NCBI GenBank assembly: GCA_947491225.1
Contig: CANLIE010000010.1
Location: 1 to 64,000, forward strand
Reading direction: 5' to 3'
DNA from: an uncultured Cellulophaga sp.
Lineage (GTDB): Bacteria; Bacteroidota; Bacteroidia; Flavobacteriales; Flavobacteriaceae
DNA: 64,000 bases
Positions 1 through 9,462 of the stretch are shown here, piece after piece. Position numbers and translations under genes: made by a program. Under the pieces are notes generated by a model that was not told where the DNA came from, did not search any database, and saw nothing but the letters and a program-made list of their open reading frames with translations. The first letter of the stretch is position 1, and each line of letters opens with the position of its first letter.

Positions 1-73
1 AATCAATGCTTTAATCTAATTTTTTGACAATTAATTTGCTGATTATCACTTGATTCTGTTTTTTGTCATGTAC

Positions 74-757
74 TTAGCCAAACTCATTAAAAAATTCTTG
101 TAAAGTCATATTATGATTTTGAAATGTTTTTGGTAAAACAACCATTTTCTCAATACAATCCACTCTAAATTTTCTGAATTCATTTCGTAATCTACAAAAA
201 GCAATTAAAAGCCAATTATCTTGAGTGCTATAGATAGCAAAAGGCTCAACTTGTCTTATAGTTGTATTTTTTTCTAAAGAATGATATGTTATTTTAATTA
301 ATTGATAATTTGTAATGGTCATTTGTAAATCGACAACCAAATTACTCGTTTTAAAATTCTCACGATTATTCCTGAAAATAATTCTTTTCGATAACAATTC
401 TACTTTCTTTTTACTACTATTCCTTAAAACAGATTTTATTTTTGTAATTGCAGTATTATAATGTTCAATTAAAGATTCATCTTTATTCCTTATAATTAAT
501 TGTTCAGAGGTAATCAAAGCTAAAGCTTCTTTTTCAGTAAAAGCAACAGGTGGCATTTTATAACCTTCCATTAAAGTAAAACCCAATCCTTCTTCTGTAA
601 TAATAGGTATTCCAGAATTTTCCAATGTTCTAATATCTCTGTATATAGTTCTTGTACTTACCTGATATTTGTCAGCTAATTCTCTAGCAGTAACTAATGA
701 TTTCGATTTAAGTATTGTAACAATTGATGTTAATCTTGATATTCTAGGCTTTTCCAT
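74..757 (-). CDS. YafY-type HTH/WYL transcriptional regulator
   Basis: A 227-aa cytoplasmic DNA-binding regulator. Residues about 8-60 form a DeoR/HTH_11-type winged helix (VTARELADKYQVSTRTIYRD). Residues about 140-215 form a WYL-type ligand-sensing domain (EPFAIYSTQDNWLLIAFCRLR, with the usual W-Y-L reading W-L-L). It is transcribed away from the PLP decarboxylase at 851, and the 93-bp gap holds an inverted repeat over the decarboxylase promoter, so it probably controls that gene and itself. The family call is firm; ligand and targets are inferred. Confidence 0.88.
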   Translation of the reverse strand: MEKPRISRLTSIVTILKSKSLVTARELADKYQVSTRTIYRDIRTLENSGIPIITEEGLGFTLMEGYKMPPVAFTEKEALALITSEQLIIRNKDESLIEHYNTAITKIKSVLRNSSKKKVELLSKRIIFRNNRENFKTSNLVVDLQMTITNYQLIKITYHSLEKNTTIRQVEPFAIYSTQDNWLLIAFCRLRNEFRKFRVDCIEKMVVLPKTFQNHNMTLQEFFNEFG

Positions 758-798
758 TTTAATGAGTTATAAAAAACATTGTAAAAGTAAAGTATACC

Positions 799-818
799 TA
801 TGACATACCTTTGTCATA
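799..818. promoter_or_regulatory. Inverted repeat over a TAnnTTTG promoter (putative WYL-regulator operator)
   Basis: TATGACA (799-805) and TGTCATA (812-818) are perfect 7-bp arms around a 6-bp centre. The motif TACCTTTG (806-813) fits the Bacteroidota -7 element TAnnTTTG, with TTG at 779-781 as a possible -33 box. The operator therefore covers the promoter of the gene at 851, and a bound regulator would compete with RNA polymerase. The arms and promoter match are seen; the binding protein is inferred from the adjacent regulator. Confidence 0.6.
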
Positions 819-850
819 ACTTCAAAATATATTTGAAGAAAATTTAAATA

Positions 851-2200
851 ATGACAACAAAAAAAATACTAGATAAAACTTTAAAAGAAGCTATTTCCTT
901 TTTAGATAAGCTTGATACTATTTCACCCAACATTCCTTTTAATAAAACTACAAATCAAGAACTAACAGAAGAAGGATTAGGTTTTAAAGACACTTTAAAA
1001 CTATTTAAAAGTCAATATGTACCTTACATTTCAGGTACAGCAGGACCAAGGTATTTTGGCTATGTTGTTGGTGGCGCTACACCAGCATCAATAGCTGGAG
1101 ACTGGTTAACAAGCGTTTATGACCAAGTAAGTCCAGCATCACAAGTAGCTTCTGTGCACGAAAAAAATACTGTATCATTATTATTAGATTTTTTAAAGCT
1201 TCCTAAAAGCTTTACGGGTACTTTGGTAAGCGGAGCTACAGTATCTAATATGCTTAATTTAGCAATAGCAAGACAATGGTATGGATTAGAATTAGGTCTG
1301 GATATTGCAAAAAACGGTATATATGGTCTAAAAAAAATGAATATTCTAAGTGCAAATGCACATTCTAGTTCCTACAAAGGGCTTTCTATTTTAGGCATAG
1401 GTAGAGAAGCGTTAATTGAAGTAAAAACACAACCAAATTCAGAATGTACAGATATAATTGATTTAGAAGAAAAATTAAAAACGTTAAACGGAGAACCAGC
1501 CATTGTTTTATCTAGTGCAGGAACAGTAAACACCACAGCATTTGATGATTTTAAGGCAATTGAAAAGCTAAAAAGCAAATACAATTTCTGGCATCATATA
1601 GATGGAGCTTTTGGTGGATTAGCTTCTTGTACAGATGATTATTCACATTTAGTAGATGGATGGGAATTAGCAGATTCAATTACTATTGACGCACATAAAT
1701 GGATGAATATTCCGTATGATTCTGCTTTTCAATTTACAAAAAGAATAGACTTACAGCAACAGGTTTTTCAGAATGGAAATGCTCCTTATATTAAAGATTT
1801 AGGTGATTTTAGTTTAATTAACTTAACACCTCAAGCCAGTAGAAGATGGCGTTCTTTACCTATTTGGTTTTCACTTTTAACTTATGGAAAAAAAGGTTAT
1901 AAAGATTTTATTCAAAAGAATTGTATACAGGCAAAGGTACTTGGTGATTTCATAAAAAAATCTGAAGATTTTGAATTGTTAGCCGAAGTGAATTTGAATA
2001 CAGTTTGTTTTAAAGTTTCAGATATAAAGAAAATTACTACCCAAGACTTTTTAGAAAGCTTAAATAAAACGGGAGAAGTTTTTTTAACACCAACAAGCTA
2101 TAAAAATAATTATGCAATTAGATGTGCAATTTGTAATTGGAATACAACCGATGCTGATATTGAATTGTTAATCAAAGAAATGAAAAATATTATTTTATAA
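851..2200 (+). CDS. PLP-dependent amino-acid decarboxylase (group II family)
   Basis: A 449-aa fold-type I PLP enzyme of the glutamate/aromatic amino-acid decarboxylase family. The Schiff-base lysine is K283 in DAHKW, and D251 in HHIDGAFGG is the residue that contacts the pyridine nitrogen. Length is normal for the family. The substrate cannot be read from sequence. The stop overlaps the start of the truncated M20 peptidase gene (TAATG), so the two were co-transcribed. Expression is probably controlled by the divergent WYL regulator through the palindrome at 799-818. Confidence 0.9.
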   Translation: MTTKKILDKTLKEAISFLDKLDTISPNIPFNKTTNQELTEEGLGFKDTLKLFKSQYVPYISGTAGPRYFGYVVGGATPASIAGDWLTSVYDQVSPASQVASVHEKNTVSLLLDFLKLPKSFTGTLVSGATVSNMLNLAIARQWYGLELGLDIAKNGIYGLKKMNILSANAHSSSYKGLSILGIGREALIEVKTQPNSECTDIIDLEEKLKTLNGEPAIVLSSAGTVNTTAFDDFKAIEKLKSKYNFWHHIDGAFGGLASCTDDYSHLVDGWELADSITIDAHKWMNIPYDSAFQFTKRIDLQQQVFQNGNAPYIKDLGDFSLINLTPQASRRWRSLPIWFSLLTYGKKGYKDFIQKNCIQAKVLGDFIKKSEDFELLAEVNLNTVCFKVSDIKKITTQDFLESLNKTGEVFLTPTSYKNNYAIRCAICNWNTTDADIELLIKEMKNIIL

Positions 2201-2466
2201 TGACTATAAATCAATACATAGAAGAAAACAAAAATCAGTTTTTAGAAGAATTATTTGAATTGTTATGTATTCCATCAATAAGTACAGATAAAGCGTATAA
2301 AAAAGAAATTTATGATGGAGCTGTTGCTTTTAAAAAAGCACTTTCTAAAGTTTGCAATAAAGTAACTATTTACAAAACTACTGGTAATCCTATTGTTTAT
2401 GGAGAAAGATTTATTGATTCTAATTTTCCTACCATATTAGTATTCAGAATGTTTTCTAAAATATAG
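2200..2466 (+). pseudogene. M20 family dipeptidase, 5' fragment cut by a repeat
   Basis: The 88 codons match the N-terminus of M20 zinc dipeptidases (ELFELLCIPSIS near residue 20; FPTILVF near 78). Intact relatives continue directly into the metal-binding GHYDVQP segment of a roughly 450-residue protein. Here homology stops at about base 2446, and the last codons and the TAG come from the tail of a dispersed repeat. All zinc ligands and the catalytic domain are missing, so the product cannot be a peptidase. The remainder of the gene is not elsewhere in the window. Confidence 0.85.
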
Positions 2467-3035
2467 CGATTGAGCCGACATTGTTTCCAAAGTTTTATGA
2501 GGCCTTGATTTTTTTGTTTCTTTTTTTATCAAGAAAAAAAGATAATAATAAAAGATTGATGGTTACGATTTTAAATTCTAGTTCTAAATGTTGTTAAACA
2601 GCTCAAATCAAAAAAGGTTGAATTATAGCACAATTAAAGCAAGTGTATAGAAATTTATTTTTCTTAAATTTTATACTCTTGCGGAAAGCTTTACGAGAAT
2701 GTCGTAGAAAAAAATCTTGCAGGATTATTATCGAATACGCGAATTTTGAATCATTCTAAAAGGTTAGCTTTTTTATGGCGGTGGCTATGCGGTTGGAAAT
2801 TGTGTTTAGAAATAAACGCCAAAAGCGTTTAATTTATAAAAAACAATCGAGCGCATAGGCAGCGGCAATTTTACATAGCGACTAATTATAGTACAAACAG
2901 CAGAATGTTTCTTATTTAGTGACGATATAGACCTAAAGGCGCTATATCTGCATTTATGTAAAATAGAACAGAAAAAGTTCTATTCGTTTTACTCATATAT
3001 TATATTTGTACTATAATTTATATTATGTAAAATAG
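2447..3035 (-). repeat. Dispersed hairpin repeat, copy A (inverted relative to the others)
   Basis: About 590 non-coding bases that read on the minus strand as the same element found at 38152, 43241, 49015, 51048 and 54907. The defining inverted repeat is 2873-3028: ACATAGCG..ATTATAGTAC on the left, and its complement ending TATTATGT on the right. Inside it are two more hairpins: GATATAG (2924-2930) with CTATATC (2942-2948), and AATAGAAC (2962-2969) with GTTCTATT (2977-2984). The distal end (2447-2520) matches 38700-38780 and 44000-44080 as reverse complement. Its edge falls inside the M20 gene. No ORF of note lies in it. Confidence 0.85.
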
Positions 3036-3228
3036 AATGTTTTTATATCCCTGCATAATAAAAAATTCGTAAATCTCATTTTACTTTAATTTATCATACC
3101 ATTAAATTCTTAACTTATGAAACCCACTAATATTTTTAAACAACTTTTATAAATTTTTCTTAAAATAATATTTTATAACATCCAACGTATTAATTCTTAC
3201 GTAGATAGATTTTAACCCTAAATAAAAA

Positions 3229-3549
3229 ATGAATATGAAAACACTATGTATTGTATTATTTACTTTGGCATCTGTTGCCACTACAACATTATCTCAAGAT
3301 AATGAAACAATAACTGCTACTTATGTTGGTTATGAAAATGAAGTTTACAATTTTAAAGACAAAGATGATGTTATGCATGAATTTCAAGGTTTAAAAACTG
3401 AAGCTCAAGAAAAGCATAATCTAACTGATGAAACATTAAAAGGGAAGTCATTTAAGATAACCTTTGAAACACTAACTACCATTGATGAGGAATCTGAAGA
3501 AGAAATCACTTCAAAAATCATTTTAGACTTGGAATTATTAGAAGAATAA
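3229..3549 (+). CDS. Small secreted protein of unknown function
   Basis: A 106-aa protein with a clear N-terminal signal peptide (MKTLCIVLFTLASVATTTLS, cleavage likely before QDNE). The mature part is acidic (EEESEEE near the C-terminus) and appears to be a small beta-rich domain; I do not recognise a family. An alternative start is the second ATG at 3235. A strong terminator follows at 3564, so it is probably monocistronic. About 190 bases of AT-rich upstream DNA separate it from repeat copy A. Confidence 0.7.
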   Translation: MNMKTLCIVLFTLASVATTTLSQDNETITATYVGYENEVYNFKDKDDVMHEFQGLKTEAQEKHNLTDETLKGKSFKITFETLTTIDEESEEEITSKIILDLELLEE

Positions 3550-3563
3550 TTTTTTTAAATTCT

Positions 3564-3603
3564 AAAAAAAAGTAGCTACTTAAATTTAAGTAGCTACTTT
3601 TTT
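3564..3603 (+). terminator. Rho-independent terminator
   Basis: A perfect palindrome, AAAGTAGCTACTTAAA followed directly by its complement, with an A-run before it and a T-run after it. It lies 15 bases past the stop of the secreted protein gene. Confidence 0.85.
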
Positions 3604-3747
3604 CGTATTACAGAATAAATGCAATATACTAATTTAGAATACTTTAAAAATAATGTAAATAATAAACAATAAATTTGAAAGAAATATTGAGTTAAAACAT
3701 TTGATTTATTCATGGAGTATATGTAACTTGAAACAAAGATTTAACCT

Positions 3748-4050
3748 ATGAATATACACTTTCAATACGACGGAGTTACAGCAAGTGACCGTTTAGAAAT
3801 ACTAGCTGCAAAAAAAATAGACAAATTGTTTAGCAAGTATGATTTCATTGTTCGTGCAGATGTTTTCTTTAAAAATGAAAATACTTCTTCACCAGAAACT
3901 GGTAAAGTAACAGGCGTTCGTTTAAGTGCACCTGGACCAAGGTTATTTTCAGAATCCAATTCATCTTCTTTTGAAGCATCAATAACAGCAACTATTGATG
4001 ATCTTAACAGGCAATTGGAAAAGAGAAAAGCAAAGATGAAAACACATTAA
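3748..4050 (+). CDS. hpf: Ribosome hibernation-promoting factor, HPF/RaiA family (short form)
   Basis: A 100-aa protein resembling the short HPF/YfiA group, which binds the 30S decoding centre in stationary phase. It opens with the typical beta-strand MNIHFQYDGVTASDRLEILAAKKIDKL and ends with the basic helix DDLNRQLEKRKAKMKTH. It lacks the C-terminal dimerisation domain of long HPF. It stands alone, and a perfect palindromic terminator follows at 4094. Confidence 0.9.
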   Translation: MNIHFQYDGVTASDRLEILAAKKIDKLFSKYDFIVRADVFFKNENTSSPETGKVTGVRLSAPGPRLFSESNSSSFEASITATIDDLNRQLEKRKAKMKTH

Positions 4051-4093
4051 TTATATTAACCAAACTCAAGTTACAGGTTATTAGCTAATGTTC

Positions 4094-4149
4094 TATAAAA
4101 AAAGCATAAAACATAAAATCTAGATTTTATGTTTTATGCTTTTTTTATA
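4094..4149. terminator. Bidirectional terminator between hpf and the E1 gene
   Basis: A 56-bp perfect palindrome centred on TCTAGA, with a run of A on the left and a run of T on the right, between two convergent genes (stops at 4050 and 4173). It should terminate both. Confidence 0.9.
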
Positions 4150-4172
4150 ACATTTATATGATGCATTTGGAC

Positions 4173-6152
4173 TTAATATGCTATTAAATCCAATAATTCT
4201 TGAGTAAATCTTTCTTTTGGTAAATATTCTTTTTCTAAATCTTTAGCAAAAGGAATTGGTGTTTCAATACTTGCAACACGTTTTACAGGCGCATCTAAAT
4301 ACTCAAAACAATTTTCCATTACCAAAGCAGAAATGTCACTGGCAATACCCCCAAATAAACTATCTTCCTGTAAAACAAGTAGCTTCCCTGTTTTTTTTAC
4401 AGAAGCATATATTGTTTCCATATCCAAAGGAGCCAAAGATCTTAAATCTATTAAATCAGCATCTATTTCTGAATTATTTTCCAATGTGGCTAATGCCCAA
4501 TGCACTCCAGCTCCATATGAAACAATACTTATTGCTTTACCATCTCTTAATTTACTAGCTTTTCCAATAGATAAGGTAAAATAATCTTCAGGAACATCTT
4601 GATAAATACTTCTGTATAATGCCTTATGTTCAAAAAACAATACTGGGTTTGGATCTTCAATAGCTGTTGCTAATAAACCTTTAGCGTCATACGGAAAAGC
4701 AGGATATACTACTTTTAATCCAGGTGTTTTGGTAAACCAAGCCTCATTGGTTTGTGAATGAAAAGGGCCTGCTCCTACTCCACCACCGCATGGCATCCGT
4801 ATTACAACATCTGCATTTTCTGCCCATCTGTAGTACGATTTTGCCAATAAATTAACCACAGGGTTAAAACCACTACTCACAAAATCTGCAAATTGCATTT
4901 CCATTACAGCTTTCATACCATTTATAGATAGCCCCATAGCCGCAGAAACAATTATAGATTCACATATGGGTGTATTACGTACACGCTCCTTACCAAATTT
5001 TTCTACAAAACCTTCCGTTATTTTAAAAACACCACCATATTCCGCTACATCTTGTCCCATAATAACAAGATTATCATATTTTCCCATAGATTGTTTTAAT
5101 CCTTCAGAAATAGCATCTACAAACCTTATGTTCTTAATAGAATCATTATTACCCTTAACTTCTTTAAAATCAAATGATTTAAAAACATCATTTAATTCAT
5201 TCTCTCTTGTAGAGGTAATTGAAGGTTCATCAAACGCTAATTGTAGGTTTTCGTTTATTTCTTTTTTTATTTCTGATGTAATAGTGTTTATTATTTCATC
5301 ATTCAATATCCCTTTTGTCTTTAAAAACGCTTCGTAGTTAGTAATAGGATCTTTGGTTGCCCATTCTTCTAATAGAGCATCTGGTACATAAGCTGTACCA
5401 CTAGCCTCTTCATGCCCACGCATTCTAAAAGTTAAAAACTCTAATAGTATAGGTCTAGGATTTTTTCGTAGACTCTCACAAAGTTCATTTACCTTACTAT
5501 ATACCTCTAGAATATTATTACCATTAATCTGGTATGCTTCCATACCATAACCAATACCTTTATCCACCAAATGCTTACAATAATATTGCTCTTTAGAAGG
5601 CGTAGATAACCCATACCCATTGTTTTCAATACAAAATAATACGGGTAAAGACCAAACTGAAGCAACATTTAATGCTTCGTGAAAATCACCTTCACTGGTA
5701 CCACCTTCTCCTGTAAATACAGCAGTAACTTTGGGTTGTTTTTTTAAAACACTTGCTAAGGCAATACCATCTGCAATCCCTAATTGTGGACCAAGATGAG
5801 ATATCATTCCTACAATATTGAATTCTTGAGAACCAAAATGAAAACTTCTGTCTCGTCCTTTTGTAAAACCATTAGCTTTTCCTTGCCATTGTGAAAATAA
5901 TCTATGTAAAGGGATTTCCCTTGTAGTAAATACACCTAAATTACGATGCATTGGTAAAATATATTCGTCCTGCTCTAATGAACTGGTTACCCCTACAGAT
6001 ATTGCTTCTTGTCCTATACCACTAAACCATTTAGAAATTTTACCTTGACGTAATAAAATCAACATTTTTTCTTCAATTAAACGTGGCTTTAGCATACGTT
6101 TGTACAATAATAATTGTTGATTTAAAGAAATATTTCCTGTATTGAATTTCAT
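4173..6152 (-). CDS. Fused E1 alpha/beta subunit of a 2-oxoacid (branched-chain type) dehydrogenase
   Basis: A 659-aa thiamine-diphosphate enzyme catalysing the decarboxylating E1 step of a 2-oxoacid dehydrogenase complex. Residues 1 to about 320 are the alpha subunit with the ThDP motif (GEGGTSEGDFHEAL..NNGYGLSTP). Residues about 340-659 are the beta subunit (GQDVAEYGGVFKITEGF, MPCGGGVGAGPFHSQ, VYPAFPYDAKGLL). Alpha and beta are separate genes in many bacteria; the fusion is common in Flavobacteriia. The substrate is probably branched-chain 2-oxoacids, but pyruvate cannot be excluded. No E2 or E3 gene is adjacent. Confidence 0.9.
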   Translation of the reverse strand: MKFNTGNISLNQQLLLYKRMLKPRLIEEKMLILLRQGKISKWFSGIGQEAISVGVTSSLEQDEYILPMHRNLGVFTTREIPLHRLFSQWQGKANGFTKGRDRSFHFGSQEFNIVGMISHLGPQLGIADGIALASVLKKQPKVTAVFTGEGGTSEGDFHEALNVASVWSLPVLFCIENNGYGLSTPSKEQYYCKHLVDKGIGYGMEAYQINGNNILEVYSKVNELCESLRKNPRPILLEFLTFRMRGHEEASGTAYVPDALLEEWATKDPITNYEAFLKTKGILNDEIINTITSEIKKEINENLQLAFDEPSITSTRENELNDVFKSFDFKEVKGNNDSIKNIRFVDAISEGLKQSMGKYDNLVIMGQDVAEYGGVFKITEGFVEKFGKERVRNTPICESIIVSAAMGLSINGMKAVMEMQFADFVSSGFNPVVNLLAKSYYRWAENADVVIRMPCGGGVGAGPFHSQTNEAWFTKTPGLKVVYPAFPYDAKGLLATAIEDPNPVLFFEHKALYRSIYQDVPEDYFTLSIGKASKLRDGKAISIVSYGAGVHWALATLENNSEIDADLIDLRSLAPLDMETIYASVKKTGKLLVLQEDSLFGGIASDISALVMENCFEYLDAPVKRVASIETPIPFAKDLEKEYLPKERFTQELLDLIAY

Positions 6153-6280
6153 TTATTGGAAATGTTTTTTAAATTGAAGAATAAAAGTAACAAATTCAAT
6201 TAGATATTGTTACAGAAATAATAAAAATAAACAATAATGTTATATTATTATCAAATTTGAATAATCAAAATCTAAAAACG

Positions 6281-7231
6281 ATGAGTTCTATTCCAAGTGT
6301 CAATTTACAAGAATTTTTATCTAATGATAATAAACAAAAACAAAAATTCATAAAAGAAATAGGTAGTGCCTTTGAAAACATAGGATTTGTAGCATTAAGC
6401 GGTCATTTTTTATCTGAAAAGTTAGTAGCAGATTTATACAAAGAAATTAAAGTATTTTTTAATCAACCCCAAGAGCTAAAAGATAAATATGAGATAGAGG
6501 GTATAGGTGGGCAGCGTGGTTATACTTCCTTTGGTAAGGAGCATGCTAAAGGGAAAAAGGAAGGTGATTTAAAAGAATTTTGGCATTTTGGACAATATGT
6601 AGAAAATGATAAAAAATTAGAATTAGAGTACCCTAACAATGTAATGGTAGAAGAACAGCCAAACTTTAATGTTATTGGTAAAGAAACCTATAAAATGTTA
6701 GAAAAAACAGCAAAATATGTCCTTAGAGCACTTGCACTACATTTAAATCTAGAGGAAACCTATTTTGATGCGTATATTAAAAACGGAAATTCCATACTAA
6801 GACCAATACATTACCCACCCATTACAAGTGAACCAAAAAATGCTGTTCGTGCAGCTGCCCATGGAGATATAAACCTTATTACCTTATTAATGGGAGCACA
6901 CGGTAAAGGCCTACAAGTTAAAAATCATAATGATGAATGGGTAGATGCCATTGCTCGTCCAGATCAACTTATGATTAATGTGGGAGATATGTTATCCAGA
7001 TTAACTAATAATAAACTGAAATCCACAATTCATCAAGTTGTAAACCCTCCAAAAGAACTATGGGGTACATCTCGTTATTCTATCCCTTTCTTTATGCACC
7101 CTATAAGTGAAATGTCACTAAACTGTTTAGATAACTGTATTGATAAAGAGAATCCAAAACAATTTGAAGACATTACAGCAGGAGAGTTCTTACACGAAAG
7201 ATTAATAGAGTTAGGACTAATAAAAGAGTAA
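6281..7231 (+). CDS. Isopenicillin N synthase-like 2OG-Fe(II) oxygenase
   Basis: A 316-aa non-haem iron dioxygenase of the IPNS-like family. DIOX_N covers residues about 1-110; the catalytic jelly roll carries H194-x-D196 (AHGDINL) and H251 (STIHQVV) as iron ligands, and R265 in SRYS as the 2-oxoglutarate carboxylate binder. I start it at the ATG at 6281; an in-frame TTG at 6257 would add eight residues unlike the family. The substrate is unknown. It is followed after 26 bases by the SUI1-like gene, with which it may be co-transcribed. Confidence 0.88.
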   Translation: MSSIPSVNLQEFLSNDNKQKQKFIKEIGSAFENIGFVALSGHFLSEKLVADLYKEIKVFFNQPQELKDKYEIEGIGGQRGYTSFGKEHAKGKKEGDLKEFWHFGQYVENDKKLELEYPNNVMVEEQPNFNVIGKETYKMLEKTAKYVLRALALHLNLEETYFDAYIKNGNSILRPIHYPPITSEPKNAVRAAAHGDINLITLLMGAHGKGLQVKNHNDEWVDAIARPDQLMINVGDMLSRLTNNKLKSTIHQVVNPPKELWGTSRYSIPFFMHPISEMSLNCLDNCIDKENPKQFEDITAGEFLHERLIELGLIKE

Positions 7232-7257
7232 TAAAATAATAAATTACAGTATATATT

Positions 7258-7587
7258 ATGGACTTACAAGATCAGTTAAAAAATCTTTTCCCAAATCATA
7301 AACCATCAAAAGAGAAAGAAGACAAAGCTCCAAAAACTAATATTTGGATGCAAGATGAACCTATTATTTGCAAATACGAAAAAAGAAAAGGAAAACCAAT
7401 TACAATTCTTGAAGGCTATACTGGTGCAGATTCAGATTTTAAATTATTAGCCAAAGAATTAAAGACAAAACTTAGTGTTGGCGGTAGTTTTAAGAACAAT
7501 AGCATTATTATTCAAGGGGATTACAGAGATCAAATTATGGCTATTTTAAAGGAAAAAGGATTTACTGTAAAACGTGTTGGTGGTTAA
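7258..7587 (+). CDS. SUI1/eIF1-like translation initiation factor family protein
   Basis: A 109-aa protein whose C-terminal 75 residues form the SUI1 fold (KRKGKPITILEGY, LAKELKTKLSVGGSFKNNSIIIQGDYRDQIMAILKEKGF). The N-terminal 35 residues are polar and probably disordered. Bacterial members (YciH type) are thought to influence start-site fidelity; the role in Bacteroidota is unproven. It sits in a + strand run with the genes on either side. Confidence 0.9.
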   Translation: MDLQDQLKNLFPNHKPSKEKEDKAPKTNIWMQDEPIICKYEKRKGKPITILEGYTGADSDFKLLAKELKTKLSVGGSFKNNSIIIQGDYRDQIMAILKEKGFTVKRVGG

Positions 7588-7643
7588 AATTGTTAATTTA
7601 TTTTTGATTATTTAGATATTAATGTAATTTTAAGAGTTCTAAT

Positions 7644-8588
7644 ATGATTACTACTATGAGTTCCATCTTACACATAACCAACGGAGATAGCTTTACAGAT
7701 AGATTAAGATTGTTACCAATTAAAGGAGAAATTATTACCTGGCGAGAAATGCTATGCGAAGGCAAAACATTAAACAACGTAGGTAGTGAATCTTTCTGGA
7801 AAACTAGGTTCGATTTTTTAAGTAAAAACTATAAAGTTTCCAAGTCTAAGTTTATTGAACGTACTTTAAAAGAATACCGTTCTTTATGTAATCATAAACA
7901 ACAAAATACTATTGTATTGTGGTTTGAGTATGATTTGTTTTGTCAAATAAATATGCTAGCTGTTGTTAGCTGGTTAAAAATGCACCGTAGATATGCAGAA
8001 ATATCAATTGTGTGTAGTGGCAAAGTAGAAGGAAAAACTAAAATGTTTGGTTTAAACGAGTTGTCTAAAGAACAATTGATGCAACTATATGAAAACAAAA
8101 CAATTTTACGTCAAGATGATATTGAATATGCAGATTATATTTGGCAATTGTATTGTAGTGACAACCCTATTCGGTTAGAGAATTTAACCGATTTTGAAAA
8201 ATATAGATTTCCTTATTTAGAACTAGCCATTGAATCGCATTTAAAGCGCTTTCCTTCCATAAAAAATGGATTAAATGCTGTTGAAAATAATTTATTGCAC
8301 ATAGCTGCCAATAACAAAGCAAAAACCAAGAACGAATTATTGAACCAAATCTTGTTAAATGATAATACTTATGGATTTGGTGACATACAGTACCAAAAAA
8401 TAATTACATTATTAAAGCCTTTATTTGGTTCTTTTAACCCTGTACGTCTTACAAAAAAAGGAAAAGAAATATTGTCAGGTAAGACTAGCTATTACTCCTG
8501 TATTCAAGATAATGATGTATACTTGGGTGGTGCTATTAAGTATAATTATTTGTACAACAATTCAACAGATAGAATACTGAAATTATAA
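7644..8588 (+). CDS. DUF1835 domain-containing protein
   Basis: A 314-aa cytoplasmic protein. The first 130 residues match DUF1835 (ILHITNGDSFTDRL, GEIITWREMLCEGKT, IVLWFEYDLFCQINML). The C-terminal half is helical and resembles the DUF3658-like companion region. Translation may begin at 7644 or at the second ATG at 7656. It ends one base before the next start, so it is translationally coupled to the nucleoside phosphorylase. The biochemical role of the family is not established. Confidence 0.82.
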   Translation: MITTMSSILHITNGDSFTDRLRLLPIKGEIITWREMLCEGKTLNNVGSESFWKTRFDFLSKNYKVSKSKFIERTLKEYRSLCNHKQQNTIVLWFEYDLFCQINMLAVVSWLKMHRRYAEISIVCSGKVEGKTKMFGLNELSKEQLMQLYENKTILRQDDIEYADYIWQLYCSDNPIRLENLTDFEKYRFPYLELAIESHLKRFPSIKNGLNAVENNLLHIAANNKAKTKNELLNQILLNDNTYGFGDIQYQKIITLLKPLFGSFNPVRLTKKGKEILSGKTSYYSCIQDNDVYLGGAIKYNYLYNNSTDRILKL

Positions 8589-8589
8589 T

Positions 8590-9456
8590 ATGCAATTAGA
8601 GCCATCAGAGCTTATTTTAAATGCGGACAATAGTATTTATCACCTTAATATCTTACCAGAAGATATTGCCAATACTATAATTACCGTTGGTGACCCAGAT
8701 CGTGTAAGTGATGTTTCTAAATATTTTGATTCCATTGAAATAAAGAAAGGAAAACGTGAGTTTATAACACACACCGGGTATCTTAATGGCAAACGTATTA
8801 GTGTTATTTCCACCGGAATTGGTACAGATAATATTGATATTGTTATAAATGAACTAGATGCTTTGGTAAATTTAGATTTTAAATCCAGAACTATTAAGCA
8901 AGAAAAGACTAGTTTAGACATCATAAGGATTGGAACTTCTGGAGCCATTCAAGAAGACATTCCTATAAACTCTTTTTTGCTAAGTAAATATGCAATAGGT
9001 TTAGATAGCCTATTACAATTTTATGATAGTAAACATATACAACATCCTGAAATTCAAAAAGCTTTTGTTAATCACACCAATTGGTCTAAGGATAAATCAG
9101 AACCCTATGTAGTTGATTGTAGCTTACAACTAGCAAAAATTTTCTCATCCAGTAATACTGTAATGGGTTTTACAGCTACCAATGCTGGATTTTATGGACC
9201 TCAAGGCAGAACATTACGTCTAAAAAACCAAGATGATAATTTAAATACAAAGTTGTCCTCTTTTAGGTACAATGATTTAAAAATAACAAATTTAGAGATG
9301 GAAACTTCTGGTATTTATGGATTGGCAAGACTTCTAGGTCATAATGCCGTTTCATTAAATGCTATACTTGCAAACAGAGCAACAGGAGAATTTTCCAATA
9401 TACCATCTAAAACAGTAGATTCGCTTATAAAATATACGCTTAACAAAATAACATAA
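8590..9456 (+). CDS. Nucleoside phosphorylase (uridine phosphorylase-like)
   Basis: A 288-aa protein of the PNP_UDP_1 family, which splits nucleosides with phosphate. It contains TVGDPDRVSDVSKYFD (phosphate-binding GDPxR near residue 35), ISTGIGTDNIDIVINEL, RIGTSGAIQ and NLEMETSGIYGLARLLGH (the ribose-contacting M-E-T segment). Substrate preference between uridine and purine nucleosides is uncertain. It is packed between the DUF1835 gene and the substrate-binding-protein gene. Confidence 0.88.
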   Translation: MQLEPSELILNADNSIYHLNILPEDIANTIITVGDPDRVSDVSKYFDSIEIKKGKREFITHTGYLNGKRISVISTGIGTDNIDIVINELDALVNLDFKSRTIKQEKTSLDIIRIGTSGAIQEDIPINSFLLSKYAIGLDSLLQFYDSKHIQHPEIQKAFVNHTNWSKDKSEPYVVDCSLQLAKIFSSSNTVMGFTATNAGFYGPQGRTLRLKNQDDNLNTKLSSFRYNDLKITNLEMETSGIYGLARLLGHNAVSLNAILANRATGEFSNIPSKTVDSLIKYTLNKIT

Positions 9457-9462
9457 TATATC

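Noticed and set aside
4256-5337. Several frames antisense to the E1 gene
   Set aside because: They are shadows of a long, fully conserved coding sequence.
6257-6280. Upstream TTG start for the 2OG oxygenase
   Set aside because: The extra eight residues are unlike the family, and an ATG follows directly before the conserved N-terminus.
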